This document shows, piece after piece, positions 1-5,990 of a DNA stretch of 7,812 bases. The notes beneath the pieces are model-generated. The model searched no databases. It was not told the origin of the DNA and saw only the letters and a program-made list of their open reading frames with translations. Position numbers and translations under genes: made by a program. Source of the DNA: JAEXNA01 sp050486105 (GTDB lineage Bacteria; Vulcanimicrobiota; Xenobia; Xenobiales; JADMJV01); the NCBI GenBank assembly GCA_050486105.1, contig JBJHCR010000299.1:1-7812 (forward strand). The letters run 5' to 3'. The first letter of the stretch is position 1. Every line of letters starts with the position of its first letter.

Positions 1-2
1 CT

Positions 3-164
3 AGTACAACGTCCGCAAAGTTCATCCCTAGTCTTGGCGGCCATGCATCCTCTTTCGCGGCGTCGAATCTCACTCAAATACGCCTGGTATTAAGCGTTCA
101 CTTCTCCTTGCGAAAGAGACGCCTGACCACAATTGGTAAGGACGAACTTTGCGGACGTTGCACT
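3..164. repeat. 162-bp imperfect palindrome with 21-bp terminal inverted repeats (MITE-like)
   Basis: The left end (3-23) is the reverse complement of the right end (144-164) at 20 of 21 positions, including an uninterrupted 17-bp match between 7-23 and 144-160 (CAACGTCCGCAAAGTTC). The symmetry continues inward. About 15 of 26 positions pair between 24-49 and 118-143, 50-58 pairs perfectly with 110-118, and AATAC (77-81) pairs with GTATT (87-91) around the centre near base 84. The whole element can therefore fold into one long hairpin. No convincing coding frame lies in it and no target-site duplication is obvious. It could be a non-autonomous miniature element, a degraded inverted-repeat element, or a structured RNA locus. 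The symmetry is seen directly; mobility is inference. Confidence 0.75.
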
Positions 165-309
165 TGGATGTTTGAAAAGGTGCGTTCGAACGTAACTTAA
201 CACCAGGTGAATTGTTTGATGCCATTGTATTTTGGACTGGCCGGTACAACGAACAGAGGCCTAAGCGCGAAGGAGGGGGCGCGACACGATGGTACAAGGA
301 TACCGCAGC
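165..309 (+). other. Upstream region of the TPR gene; no clear promoter
   Basis: This stretch separates the palindrome from the TPR gene. It contains a perfect 10-bp palindrome, CGTTCGAACG (183-192), and a weak -35-like TTGAAA (172-177) with no good -10 hexamer at the right distance. GTACAACG (244-251) repeats eight bases from the left end of the large palindrome (4-11 reads GTACAACG), probably by chance. An AAGGAGG at 270-276 could serve the ATG at 289, but the spacing is long. Confidence 0.3.
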
Positions 310-315
310 GGAGGT
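310..315 (+). promoter_or_regulatory. Ribosome binding site that selects the ATG at 322
   Basis: GGAGGT ends six bases before the ATG at 322, which is ideal spacing. The frame also opens at an ATG at 289, but that start would put eleven extra polar residues in front of the signal peptide. The internal start is therefore preferred. Confidence 0.7.
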
Positions 316-321
316 AGCAAG

Positions 322-1398
322 ATGAAGATCTCGAGATGGCTTGTTTGGTTTTTGCTCATTATTCTAAGCGGGTCTGCGATGTCCCAGACATCCTCGACAT
401 CGGTAGAGATGTTGAGGGAAATGTTTCGTCGTCCAGTAACGGAATGGCGGGAGCACCTCAAGCAGAACCAGAGCCTGCTCAATGAAGGTTTTTTAGCTGA
501 CGTTGAAAGACGTATTCGTTGGGGGATCGAGAACAACCACGTCGACGATGCTTTCCGGTTCGCCATGGTTGGAGATTTCGCCGCTGAGTTGAAAAAACGT
601 CCAGCCAATTTTCGCATCGACCTGGCCGAACTCTTTTTTAAGGCAGAAAATTATGTGATGACAGGACAGGTGGTCGACAACATATTGATCTCCAGTCCCG
701 GAACCCCTCCAGCTTTGCGAGCCCAGTTCCTCCGAGGTCGGTTGCTAGAAATAAAGCGCGATTTATTTGCCGCCCATCAAGTCTATAGAGAGCTGGCAGA
801 AAGCCGCTACGAGCCAGAAACCACCTGGTACAAGGCTGGGCAGATCAGCTTGCTAATTCAAGAAGAGGCCCGAGCCAAGGAGGAGTTCGAAAAAGCGGTA
901 GCAGCCGGTAATCGAGATGCTTCCGAGTATCTGGCCCGCATGAATGCTTTGAATAATCAGGGTTTCAACCCCATTGCTCCCATACCGAACACTCCGGAGT
1001 CCGGGGTCCTCGATCCTCAAGAGAAAAGACCTACGGTCCTCGCCACGGCTCGGTTGGCCGCCGCAGATGGTCGACTCGATGAGGCTGTTACACACTATCA
1101 GATGGCCCTAGCTGCAGAGTCCGACAAACTTGTGGTATATCGAGAGTACTCTGCGGTTCTGTATCGCAACGGCACCCTTGATGAGGCACTCAAGGTGCTC
1201 AATGATGCCTTGGGCAAGAATCCACAGGACGTAGACCTCCTGAGAATTCGCGGAAACACGCAAGAGAGGATGTTCGACCGGCACGGTCGTTCCGACGATC
1301 TGAAAAAGGCCATTGAGGATTATCGAAAGGCGATCCAAATGGCACCGGACCACGAGTTCCTAAGCTGGGAGCTACGTCGCGCTCAGGCAAAAAACTGA
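322..1398 (+). CDS. Secreted TPR-repeat protein
   Basis: From the ATG at 322 the product is 358 residues. It begins with a classical signal peptide: Lys2 and Arg5, a hydrophobic core WLVWFLLIIL, then SGSAMS before a polar region, so it is probably exported. The mature N-terminal half is helical and charged, with TPR-like helix pairs around residues 105-200. A Pro/Asn-rich linker follows (about 215-230). The C-terminal third has clearer TPR units, at about 238-270 (AAADGRLDEAVTHYQMAL), 272-305 (LYRNGTLDEALKVLNDAL) and 306-345 (DDLKKAIEDYRKAIQMAPDH). TPR domains mediate protein-protein contacts, so a scaffold or assembly role outside the cytoplasm is likely; the partner is unknown. The gene is monocistronic and converges on the glycosyltransferase gene. 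A start at 289 (369 residues) is possible but less likely. Confidence 0.85.
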   Translation: MKISRWLVWFLLIILSGSAMSQTSSTSVEMLREMFRRPVTEWREHLKQNQSLLNEGFLADVERRIRWGIENNHVDDAFRFAMVGDFAAELKKRPANFRIDLAELFFKAENYVMTGQVVDNILISSPGTPPALRAQFLRGRLLEIKRDLFAAHQVYRELAESRYEPETTWYKAGQISLLIQEEARAKEEFEKAVAAGNRDASEYLARMNALNNQGFNPIAPIPNTPESGVLDPQEKRPTVLATARLAAADGRLDEAVTHYQMALAAESDKLVVYREYSAVLYRNGTLDEALKVLNDALGKNPQDVDLLRIRGNTQERMFDRHGRSDDLKKAIEDYRKAIQMAPDHEFLSWELRRAQAKN

Positions 1399-1443
1399 TC
1401 CTTTGAGTTTTCCGCCGAGGACCGATGTATGCTATCGAGAGCG

Positions 1444-2640
1444 CTAACCTTCAGGCTTGTTCGGATTGGGTGGGCGTAGACTCAGAAAAGTCCAGTGGTG
1501 TCGCCTCAATTGGGTCAGCGAATAGAAGGAATCCCTCCATCGGATTCCTTTTCGTTTTTCACAGAGAAATGCAGATCGAATGAGAGTTGCTGCCAAAATC
1601 ACCGAAGCGAAAGGGAACCCGATACCTACCCATGATGGAAGAGCGAACGGTTTGGGCACGGTGAGCCCCCATAAAGCTAGGACCAACCAGGTGCAGAGCA
1701 GTCCCAGGACACCGTGGCTCAGCCAGCCCAAGAGCAAGGCCCAAATCGGGGCCAGAACCCCGAGTGCTCCCAGGAACGCCAAGCCCGGGCGGTAATCAGC
1801 TCCCGCATACGAATTCTTCTCCAGACCGCGCACCGCTCCAGCGACCCCCTCAAACCAGCGCACTGAAATTTGGTCCCCCGTCAGCAGACAGTTCTGAGTT
1901 CCGCCGACCTGCTTGACCCAACGACCAAGTTGAATGTCGTCGATCACTTGCATTCTGAGACACTTGAGATACTCGCTGCGAAGCAGCATCTCGCGGGTCA
2001 GAAGGTTGAAGGCGCCCACTCCCACAAAGCGACGAGGATTGCAGTGGACGTCTGCTGGACGAAAGCGCAAGCTGAAAAGTAGAAAGAAGTATCCCACCAG
2101 GATAGGTTCCCACAGTCCTCTGGTCTCAATTTTGGGGGCTGCGGCCAGGTGATCGCAACAAAGGATCTGCTGAGCAGAGATCGATTGACTCAGGGCACCC
2201 GGAGCGAAGACGACGTCGGCGTCGGTCAGGAGCACGAGGTCTGAGGTGGTGGTCAAGGTCCCGACATGAAGGGCGTGAACTTTCCCGAGCCAGTCTTCCG
2301 GCAGATGATCGTTGGGCAGGATGGTCAATCTTTTTCCGTTGGGGTGTTCGGCCTTGACCGCCAAGGCAAGGGCTCTAGTGCTGTCTTGTGACCGATCATC
2401 TACCATGACCACTTTAAGGTCGGGGTATTCTTGATCCAATAAGGAGGTTAGAGTTCTAGTTATGGCCCTCTCTTCATTTCGGGCGGCCATAACTACCGCC
2501 AATGACGGTAATCTGCAATCCGGCAGCGGGCGAAAGTGCTGGAGTTCGAGGGTTTCGCGCTGCTGTCTGAGTGAAGCCCAGTACACGCTGAAGCTAGAAA
2601 CTATCAAGGTGACTAGGCTCAGCCTCCGAAGTCTATCCAT
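1444..2640 (-). CDS. Membrane-anchored family-2 glycosyltransferase
   Basis: The 398-residue product is a GT-A, GT2-type glycosyltransferase that would transfer a sugar from a nucleotide-sugar donor at the inner face of the membrane. Visible motifs are AARNEE (52-57), VDDRSQDST (80-88), DWLGKVHAL (116-124), the metal-binding DxD in TDADV (139-143), GVGAFNLLTRE (207-217) and VIDDIQLGRWVK (232-243), which holds the probable catalytic Asp. There is one hydrophobic segment at the N-terminus (about 8-23), a hydrophobic stretch near 180-192, and three C-terminal membrane segments (about 286-305, 306-328, 336-356). The layout resembles carotenoid/hopanoid-type GT2 enzymes (CrtQ- and HpnB-like), but the acceptor cannot be told from sequence. 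The ATG at 2640 has no good Shine-Dalgarno, so translation may depend on coupling to the small upstream ORF. The gene converges on the TPR gene with 45 bases between stop codons. Confidence 0.9.
   Translation of the reverse strand: MDRLRRLSLVTLIVSSFSVYWASLRQQRETLELQHFRPLPDCRLPSLAVVMAARNEERAITRTLTSLLDQEYPDLKVVMVDDRSQDSTRALALAVKAEHPNGKRLTILPNDHLPEDWLGKVHALHVGTLTTTSDLVLLTDADVVFAPGALSQSISAQQILCCDHLAAAPKIETRGLWEPILVGYFFLLFSLRFRPADVHCNPRRFVGVGAFNLLTREMLLRSEYLKCLRMQVIDDIQLGRWVKQVGGTQNCLLTGDQISVRWFEGVAGAVRGLEKNSYAGADYRPGLAFLGALGVLAPIWALLLGWLSHGVLGLLCTWLVLALWGLTVPKPFALPSWVGIGFPFASVILAATLIRSAFLCEKRKGIRWRDSFYSLTQLRRHHWTFLSLRPPNPNKPEG
1526..1560 (+). terminator. Intrinsic terminator of the TPR gene, inside the convergent gene
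   Basis: AAGGAATCC (1526-1534) pairs perfectly with GGATTCCTT (1542-1550) across a 7-base loop and is followed by TTCGTTTTTC. The T-rich tract follows the stem only on the + strand, so it should end transcripts of the TPR gene about 130-160 bases after its stop codon. On the minus strand the same bases encode residues around 361-372 of the glycosyltransferase (KRKGIRWRDSF). Confidence 0.7.
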
Positions 2641-2675
2641 AGAGTCGGTGTTTGGCGCCTTTGGGAGGTGTCCTC

Positions 2676-2813
2676 TTAAGGCGTTTGTCTGAAGCTTATG
2701 CCCGGACGCCCTTGTTGCGGGAAGGAGAACATTTCTTGACAGGGGGTTTTGGTGCGGACTGCCGAAGTTTGTGACTGGACTAGGTAACGTTTCACTTGCA
2801 AACCTTTGATCAT
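2676..2813 (-). CDS. Possible 45-residue leader ORF upstream of the glycosyltransferase
   Basis: An ATG at 2813-2811 (minus strand) is preceded by TTGGAGG with seven bases between the GGAGG and the start, the best ribosome site in this part of the minus strand. The frame encodes 45 residues starting MIKGLQVKRYLVQSQ and ends in TAA 35 bases before the glycosyltransferase start. The peptide is basic and rich in Gln and Pro, with no domain I recognise. A hexamer TAAAAT on the minus strand (2833-2838) could be its -10 box, but no matching -35 is evident. The glycosyltransferase itself lacks a clear Shine-Dalgarno, which makes a translated leader plausible. It is also the tail of a longer antisense frame (2676-3467), so it may be fortuitous. 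Confidence 0.35.
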   Translation of the reverse strand: MIKGLQVKRYLVQSQTSAVRTKTPCQEMFSFPQQGRPGISFRQTP

Positions 2814-2866
2814 AACGAAGCCTCCAATGTAGATTTTAGAACGATCTGGCGGCTTCGTTATTTTTT
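2813..2866 (+). terminator. Terminator-like hairpin overlapping a minus-strand start site
   Basis: TAACGAAGCC (2813-2822) pairs perfectly with GGCTTCGTTA (2851-2860). The stem extends past one mismatch by CCA/TGG (2824-2826 with 2847-2849, one-base offset), and TTTTTT (2861-2866) follows directly. This is the form of an intrinsic terminator on the + strand, although no + strand gene or convincing promoter lies just upstream. On the minus strand the same arms flank a TAAAAT and contain the GGAGG and ATG of the small ORF at 2676-2813. The element could instead be a dyad operator or a hairpin that hides that ribosome site. Confidence 0.55.
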
Positions 2867-2935
2867 GAAGAGATCTTGCAGGAAGTCGAACGCAAATTCC
2901 CCCGGATAAACATGAGCACCGGATTGGGATCGCGG

Positions 2936-2965
2936 ATGACAAAGGCGGTGCAAGCGTGTTACAAT
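2936..2965 (+). promoter_or_regulatory. Sigma70-type promoter for the 127-residue gene
   Basis: ATGACA (2936-2941, five of six bases of TTGACA) and TACAAT (2960-2965, five of six bases of TATAAT) are separated by 18 bases. Transcription would begin near 2972, giving a leader of about 25 bases before the GTG at 2997. Confidence 0.6.
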
Positions 2966-2996
2966 GAGGACGCTTTGATTTGGCTGAGGAGGCTTC

Positions 2997-3380
2997 GTGG
3001 CAGAAGATTATCGAGATAAGATTGAACAAATTCGTGCTCGCCGTAGTCGAGACCCGTTCCGAGGGGGGCGCCCTAACGGCTTCGACCCTCAGCAAGCTCT
3101 CGGTGCCCAGAAGCGAAACATCAACAACGTTGGAATCGCTCCAGTCCAAGACACGGCTCGGCCGAATCTGCTTGAGGGCCTCAAGAGCCCGTGGCTCAAG
3201 GACCGAGTAACCCTGAGTCTCGAAGGCCAGATCGCCATGTTGGAGCAGCGTAACTCTGGGGGTATCAGAGTCGCCGATCTCGGTTATACAAACCGAATAC
3301 CGGTGGCCTCCCTCAGGCCCGGTCTCTTTGTCAAAATAGAGCCCCCCGGAACTTATCGCTTGGTTTACCATAACCGTTAA
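2997..3380 (+). CDS. Hypothetical protein, 127 residues
   Basis: This is a GTG start with GAGGAGG (2986-2992) four bases upstream and a good promoter before that, so the gene is well supported although the product is not recognised. The N-terminal half is polar and basic and looks partly disordered (DKIEQIRARRSRDPFRGGRP, then an Asn/Gln-rich stretch to about residue 55). Residues 60-82 may form a helix (LLEGLKSPWLKDRVTLSLEG). The C-terminal 45 residues look like a small beta domain ending RVADLGYTNRIPVASLRPGL followed by FVKIEPPGTYRLVYHNR. There is no signal peptide or membrane segment. Codon use resembles that of the neighbouring genes. It is divergent from the glycosyltransferase, and the next + strand gene begins more than 500 bases away, so it is probably transcribed alone. 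Confidence 0.75.
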   Translation: MAEDYRDKIEQIRARRSRDPFRGGRPNGFDPQQALGAQKRNINNVGIAPVQDTARPNLLEGLKSPWLKDRVTLSLEGQIAMLEQRNSGGIRVADLGYTNRIPVASLRPGLFVKIEPPGTYRLVYHNR

Positions 3381-3914
3381 GCCCACCTCATGCGCGGGGG
3401 GGCGAAGTCTTGTGTTCTCACGACCCGCTTCGCTGGTACCCCGTCGAGAGCAAGGCCGGGTACCCATCGAAGATGGGTGGCGACCTGAGAGGCCGGATAC
3501 CCGGCGAAGCTGGGGGATAGTTGGCTCTATTTGAGCACCGCATCCAGAGGGTTAAACGTACTGAGCTCAGGATCCATTTTGCTTGTCAATGAGCCCCTCG
3601 TAACCTCGTTCTTATACCTCTGTGCACGGCCTTGTCCGCATTCTGGATGAGGAGCCTCCACTCTGGCCGCCTCGGTCCTCCATGCACCATCAACGAGGAC
3701 GCGGGTGCCAGGCGCCTCCTCACCCAGGAAAAGACGAGCGCTTTAACTGGGCAAATCAAGGCAAGGAGACAAAGGTTTGGGGAGAGGTCTGATTCGTGTC
3801 CATGTCTCATAAAGCTTCCTGGTGGTATGGGACTTCGATCTTCGAACCGAGAAGGCGCTTTGAAGGTCAAGCCAGAAAGAGCCTACGCAAAGATCAAGGG
3901 AAAGTAGAGTTACC
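3381..3914. other. Intergenic region with hairpin repeats; no convincing gene
   Basis: This is a 534-base gap. The left part (3423-3517) holds the hairpin repeats described separately. The remainder (3518-3914) has one open + frame, ending at 3907 and readable from a TTG at 3632, but it has no Shine-Dalgarno and an Arg/Ser/Pro-rich product typical of non-coding frames. No clear promoter for the Hsp90-like gene was found. AAGGGA (3896-3901) is 13 bases before its GTG, longer than usual for a ribosome site. Confidence 0.5.
3423..3517. repeat. Cluster of three short hairpin repeats with GAA triloops
   Basis: Three related units lie here. Unit 1 (3423-3437) is inverted relative to the others and reads ACCAGC-GAA-GCGGGT on the minus strand. 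Unit 2 (3462-3478) is ACCCATC-GAA-GATGGGT, a perfect 7-bp stem. Unit 3 (3500-3514) is CCCGGC-GAA-GCTGGG with one G-T wobble. Units 2 and 3 are direct repeats of about 27 bases at a 37-base period (3454-3480 and 3491-3517), each starting GGCCGG(g/a)TACCC. Stem bases differ between copies while pairing is mostly kept, the pattern of compensatory change. Units 1 and 3 contain GCGAAGC, a sequence known to form an exceptionally stable DNA mini-hairpin. They are REP-like. Confidence 0.7.
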
Positions 3915-5519
3915 GTGGCTGCCGAAACCCAAGTCGCCATCGAAGCAGGCGACACTCTTGAAAACCTTGTCAACCAGTTCACCGATCCCTATGCGTGTTT
4001 GCGCGAACTGATTCAGAATTCGTTGGATGCAGGCACCACTTCGGTTGATGTTTGGTTCGAGTTCAACCCTTACGAAAAAGGCGACAGGGGGATTATGATC
4101 CTCCACGTCGACGATACCGGAGAAGGGATGAATCGACGGATCATCGATACTAAGTTGACCCAGCTCTTCAGTTCAGCAAAGGAAGACGATCTGACCAAGG
4201 TGGGAAAATTTGGTATAGGTTTCGTTTCAGTCTTTGCCTTAGAGCCCGACGCCGTTATCGTGGACACCGGACGCGATGGTGAATTCTGGCGGCTGATCTT
4301 CAAGAAAGACCGGAGATTCGATCGGATCTTGCTCAACCACCCTGTTGAGGGAACTCAAATCCAGATAGTCAAAGAGGTCACCCCCGAAGCCTTCGAGCGC
4401 ACCAAGCAACGCTCGCTTGAGACGATTCGCTATTGGTGTAAACATGTGGAGCCGGAGATAACGGTTGATGGAGAGCGCATCAACGAGGAGTTTCGTCTTG
4501 GACATCCCCACGAGTATGTCCACAAGGGGACCGAAACTGAAATTGTGGTTGGCCCTAGCGACGAGTCTGAGCCGTTTTTCGGCTTCTACAATCGAGGCCT
4601 AACCCTGCGAGAAGGAAAGTCTCTATATCATCCCGGGGTGGCATTCAAGGTGAGCAGTCGCTACTTGGAGCACACCCTAACTCGTGACAATGTCATTATC
4701 GACAAGCACTACGACAAGGCCATGGCGCTGTTAGCGGAGATCGTCGATGGGCCCTTTCGAAAGCAACTGTTCCATCGAGCCTCCAAAAGTCTCGACTATC
4801 GGCTTTTCGGCTATCTAGCCGATCGCTTTGGGCGGCGTTTGCCGTCGGAGTATGAGAACTTGCCTCTCATTCCCACCGTGGACGGGGAGAGAGTGTCCAT
4901 AGGAGTCCTTTCTCGCTCGGCTCGACGGCATAAGATGTTTCTATACGCCTCTGAACGCTCCACTCTCACCGACCGGGTTCAGCAAGAACGAGGGATGCCA
5001 ATCCTGTCTTGGGAAGGGCCCGAGAAGCAAGCGGGCCTAGAGAAGCTCCTTGAGCGAATCGGCGGTGGTCGTCCCGCTTTTCGGGTTCAAGAGGTGTGGG
5101 CCGCTCCAGAGGTTCTCAGTCACCCTACGGAGACCCAGAGACGTTTGTTGAGTGAAACCTCGCGTCTTATGAGTCGATTGAAGAGCCCCTATCGAAACTT
5201 GGTGGCAGCCGATTTCGGAAGGCACTCTCCAGCCTTGGCGGACAGTCTGTATCTTGAACAAGTGAACGCAGGGGAACTGATCTTTATCTCAGACTATGCC
5301 AAACCGAGAAATTGGAAGAACTTCTTGATCGGTTTCGCCAGAGGAAAGGTCCTACTGATCAACGTGACTCACCCCCTGATCTCTCCTCATTTTGATCTTT
5401 ACGGGCAGAGGCCCATGCTGGCAGCCTACCTCATGACCAAAGCGGTGACCATCGATGACGGCTTGGATCCAGCTACAGAATCACAGCTTCTCGAGGCTGC
5501 TCTCGAAATGGACAGTTGA
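3915..5519 (+). CDS. Hsp90-like GHKL-family ATPase
   Basis: The 534-residue product begins with a GHKL (gyrase, Hsp90, histidine kinase, MutL) ATP-binding domain. The N box is LRELIQNSLDAG (29-40), with Glu31 as probable general base and Asn35 as Mg-binding residue. The G1 box is DDTGEGM (66-72), with Asp67 expected to contact adenine. The lid/G2 box is KVGKFGIGFVSVFAL (95-109). A middle domain follows, with LEHTLTRDNV (251-260); Arg257 sits where Hsp90 proteins carry the Arg that reaches the ATP phosphates. The C-terminal part (about 280-534) is not recognisable and the protein is shorter than HtpG (about 620), so the client and dimer regions may differ. It is likely cytoplasmic, with chaperone-like or ATP-gated clamp activity. 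The start is GTG with a weak ribosome site. The DUF6941-like gene follows 67 bases downstream on the same strand. Family placement is firm; the role is inference. Confidence 0.85.
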   Translation: MAAETQVAIEAGDTLENLVNQFTDPYACLRELIQNSLDAGTTSVDVWFEFNPYEKGDRGIMILHVDDTGEGMNRRIIDTKLTQLFSSAKEDDLTKVGKFGIGFVSVFALEPDAVIVDTGRDGEFWRLIFKKDRRFDRILLNHPVEGTQIQIVKEVTPEAFERTKQRSLETIRYWCKHVEPEITVDGERINEEFRLGHPHEYVHKGTETEIVVGPSDESEPFFGFYNRGLTLREGKSLYHPGVAFKVSSRYLEHTLTRDNVIIDKHYDKAMALLAEIVDGPFRKQLFHRASKSLDYRLFGYLADRFGRRLPSEYENLPLIPTVDGERVSIGVLSRSARRHKMFLYASERSTLTDRVQQERGMPILSWEGPEKQAGLEKLLERIGGGRPAFRVQEVWAAPEVLSHPTETQRRLLSETSRLMSRLKSPYRNLVAADFGRHSPALADSLYLEQVNAGELIFISDYAKPRNWKNFLIGFARGKVLLINVTHPLISPHFDLYGQRPMLAAYLMTKAVTIDDGLDPATESQLLEAALEMDS

Positions 5520-5521
5520 AG

Positions 5522-5569
5522 AGGCTGTCCGAAAGGGAGGGGACTGCGGCAGTCAGCGTAGAACAGCCT
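5522..5569 (+). promoter_or_regulatory. Nested hairpin between the ATPase and DUF6941-like genes
   Basis: AGGCTGT (5522-5528) pairs with ACAGCCT (5563-5569) and encloses a second hairpin, GACTG-CGG-CAGTC (5542-5554). It starts three bases after the ATPase stop codon and ends just before the next gene's ribosome site. There is no T-tract, so it is not a normal intrinsic terminator. It could protect or process the mRNA, or set the relative output of the two genes. Confidence 0.4.
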
Positions 5570-5573
5570 GCCC

Positions 5574-5578
5574 GGAGG
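5574..5578 (+). promoter_or_regulatory. Ribosome binding site supporting a TTG start
   Basis: GGAGG ends eight bases before the TTG at 5587. It is the main reason for accepting this non-ATG start, because the first internal ATG in frame would delete about 26 residues of the conserved N-terminal strand region. Confidence 0.7.
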
Positions 5579-5586
5579 AAAGTTAG

Positions 5587-5970
5587 TTGGAACCGGTCTT
5601 AAAGGGTTTTCTGTATTGCGACTCCATAGTTCCAGCCCCAGACGGGAAACTCAACCTATACGGGATGTTCTCGGACCTGTATGCCCGGAGCTTTCCCATC
5701 ACTTATCCGAGATTTTCCTTGCTTTCGACATGGAGTGGTGGCTTGGGCTTCCATGTTCAAAGGATAAAGGTTGTGAATCCGGCTAACACCATGGTTTTGC
5801 ACCAGAGCCCGGAACTCTACTTCACGCTGGAGTCTCAGGAGCAAACGGTGCACGTGCAGACCGATGTCAACCAAATGGTCTTCACTGAGCCTGGTGCTTA
5901 TAAGTTTCAGATTTTTCTCGGTGGGCGTCAAGTCCAAGAATTGTTTCTCCCAGTGCAAGCGGTCACCTAA
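5587..5970 (+). CDS. DUF6941-like small beta-rich protein
   Basis: The 127-residue product starts at a TTG with a strong GGAGG site. The pattern recalls the DUF6941 family: an N-terminal strand with a CDSIV motif (11-15), a PDGKLNLYGMF segment (18-28), a mid-protein strand FHVQRIKVVNP (55-65), and a C-terminal EPGAYKFQIFLGG (101-113) ending in VQELFLPVQAV. This predicts a small soluble beta-sandwich without signal peptide or membrane segment. The family has no assigned biochemical function that I know of, and the assignment rests on remembered pattern, not on a search. The gene sits 67 bases behind the Hsp90-like ATPase and is probably co-transcribed with it, so the two may act together. It converges on the minus-strand gene ending at 5991, with 20 bases between them. 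Confidence 0.75.
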   Translation: MEPVLKGFLYCDSIVPAPDGKLNLYGMFSDLYARSFPITYPRFSLLSTWSGGLGFHVQRIKVVNPANTMVLHQSPELYFTLESQEQTVHVQTDVNQMVFTEPGAYKFQIFLGGRQVQELFLPVQAVT

Positions 5971-5990
5971 CACTTTTTCTGCCGAATCGT

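Noticed and set aside
70..297. 75-codon minus-strand frame over the left palindrome
   Set aside because: It overlaps a long imperfect palindrome and has no ribosome site or recognisable protein pattern.
289..321. ATG at 289 as the start of the TPR gene
   Set aside because: It would precede the signal peptide with eleven polar residues, while the ATG at 322 has an ideal GGAGGT and gives a normal signal peptide. It was not excluded absolutely.
2736..2741. Perfect TTGACA -35 hexamer on the + strand
   Set aside because: No -10-like hexamer lies 15-19 bases downstream, and no gene follows before the terminator-like hairpin.
2676..3467. 263-codon minus-strand frame spanning the 127-residue gene
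   Set aside because: It is Ser/Arg-rich and lacks a ribosome site at its start, and the opposite strand has a promoter, ribosome site and better codon use. Only its last 45 codons, with their own GGAGG-ATG, are kept as a weak candidate.
3423..3517. CRISPR array
   Set aside because: There are only three short units, one inverted, with irregular spacing and no unique spacers of constant length, and no cas gene is present.
3810..3860. tRNA-like piece: GGTTCGAA on the minus strand with CCACCA downstream
   Set aside because: The bases flanking the TTCGAAG loop do not form a T-stem, and no anticodon arm or acceptor stem can be assembled.
3632..3907. 91-codon + frame just upstream of the Hsp90-like gene
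   Set aside because: It has a TTG start without a Shine-Dalgarno, and no internal start has one. The composition is typical of a non-coding frame.
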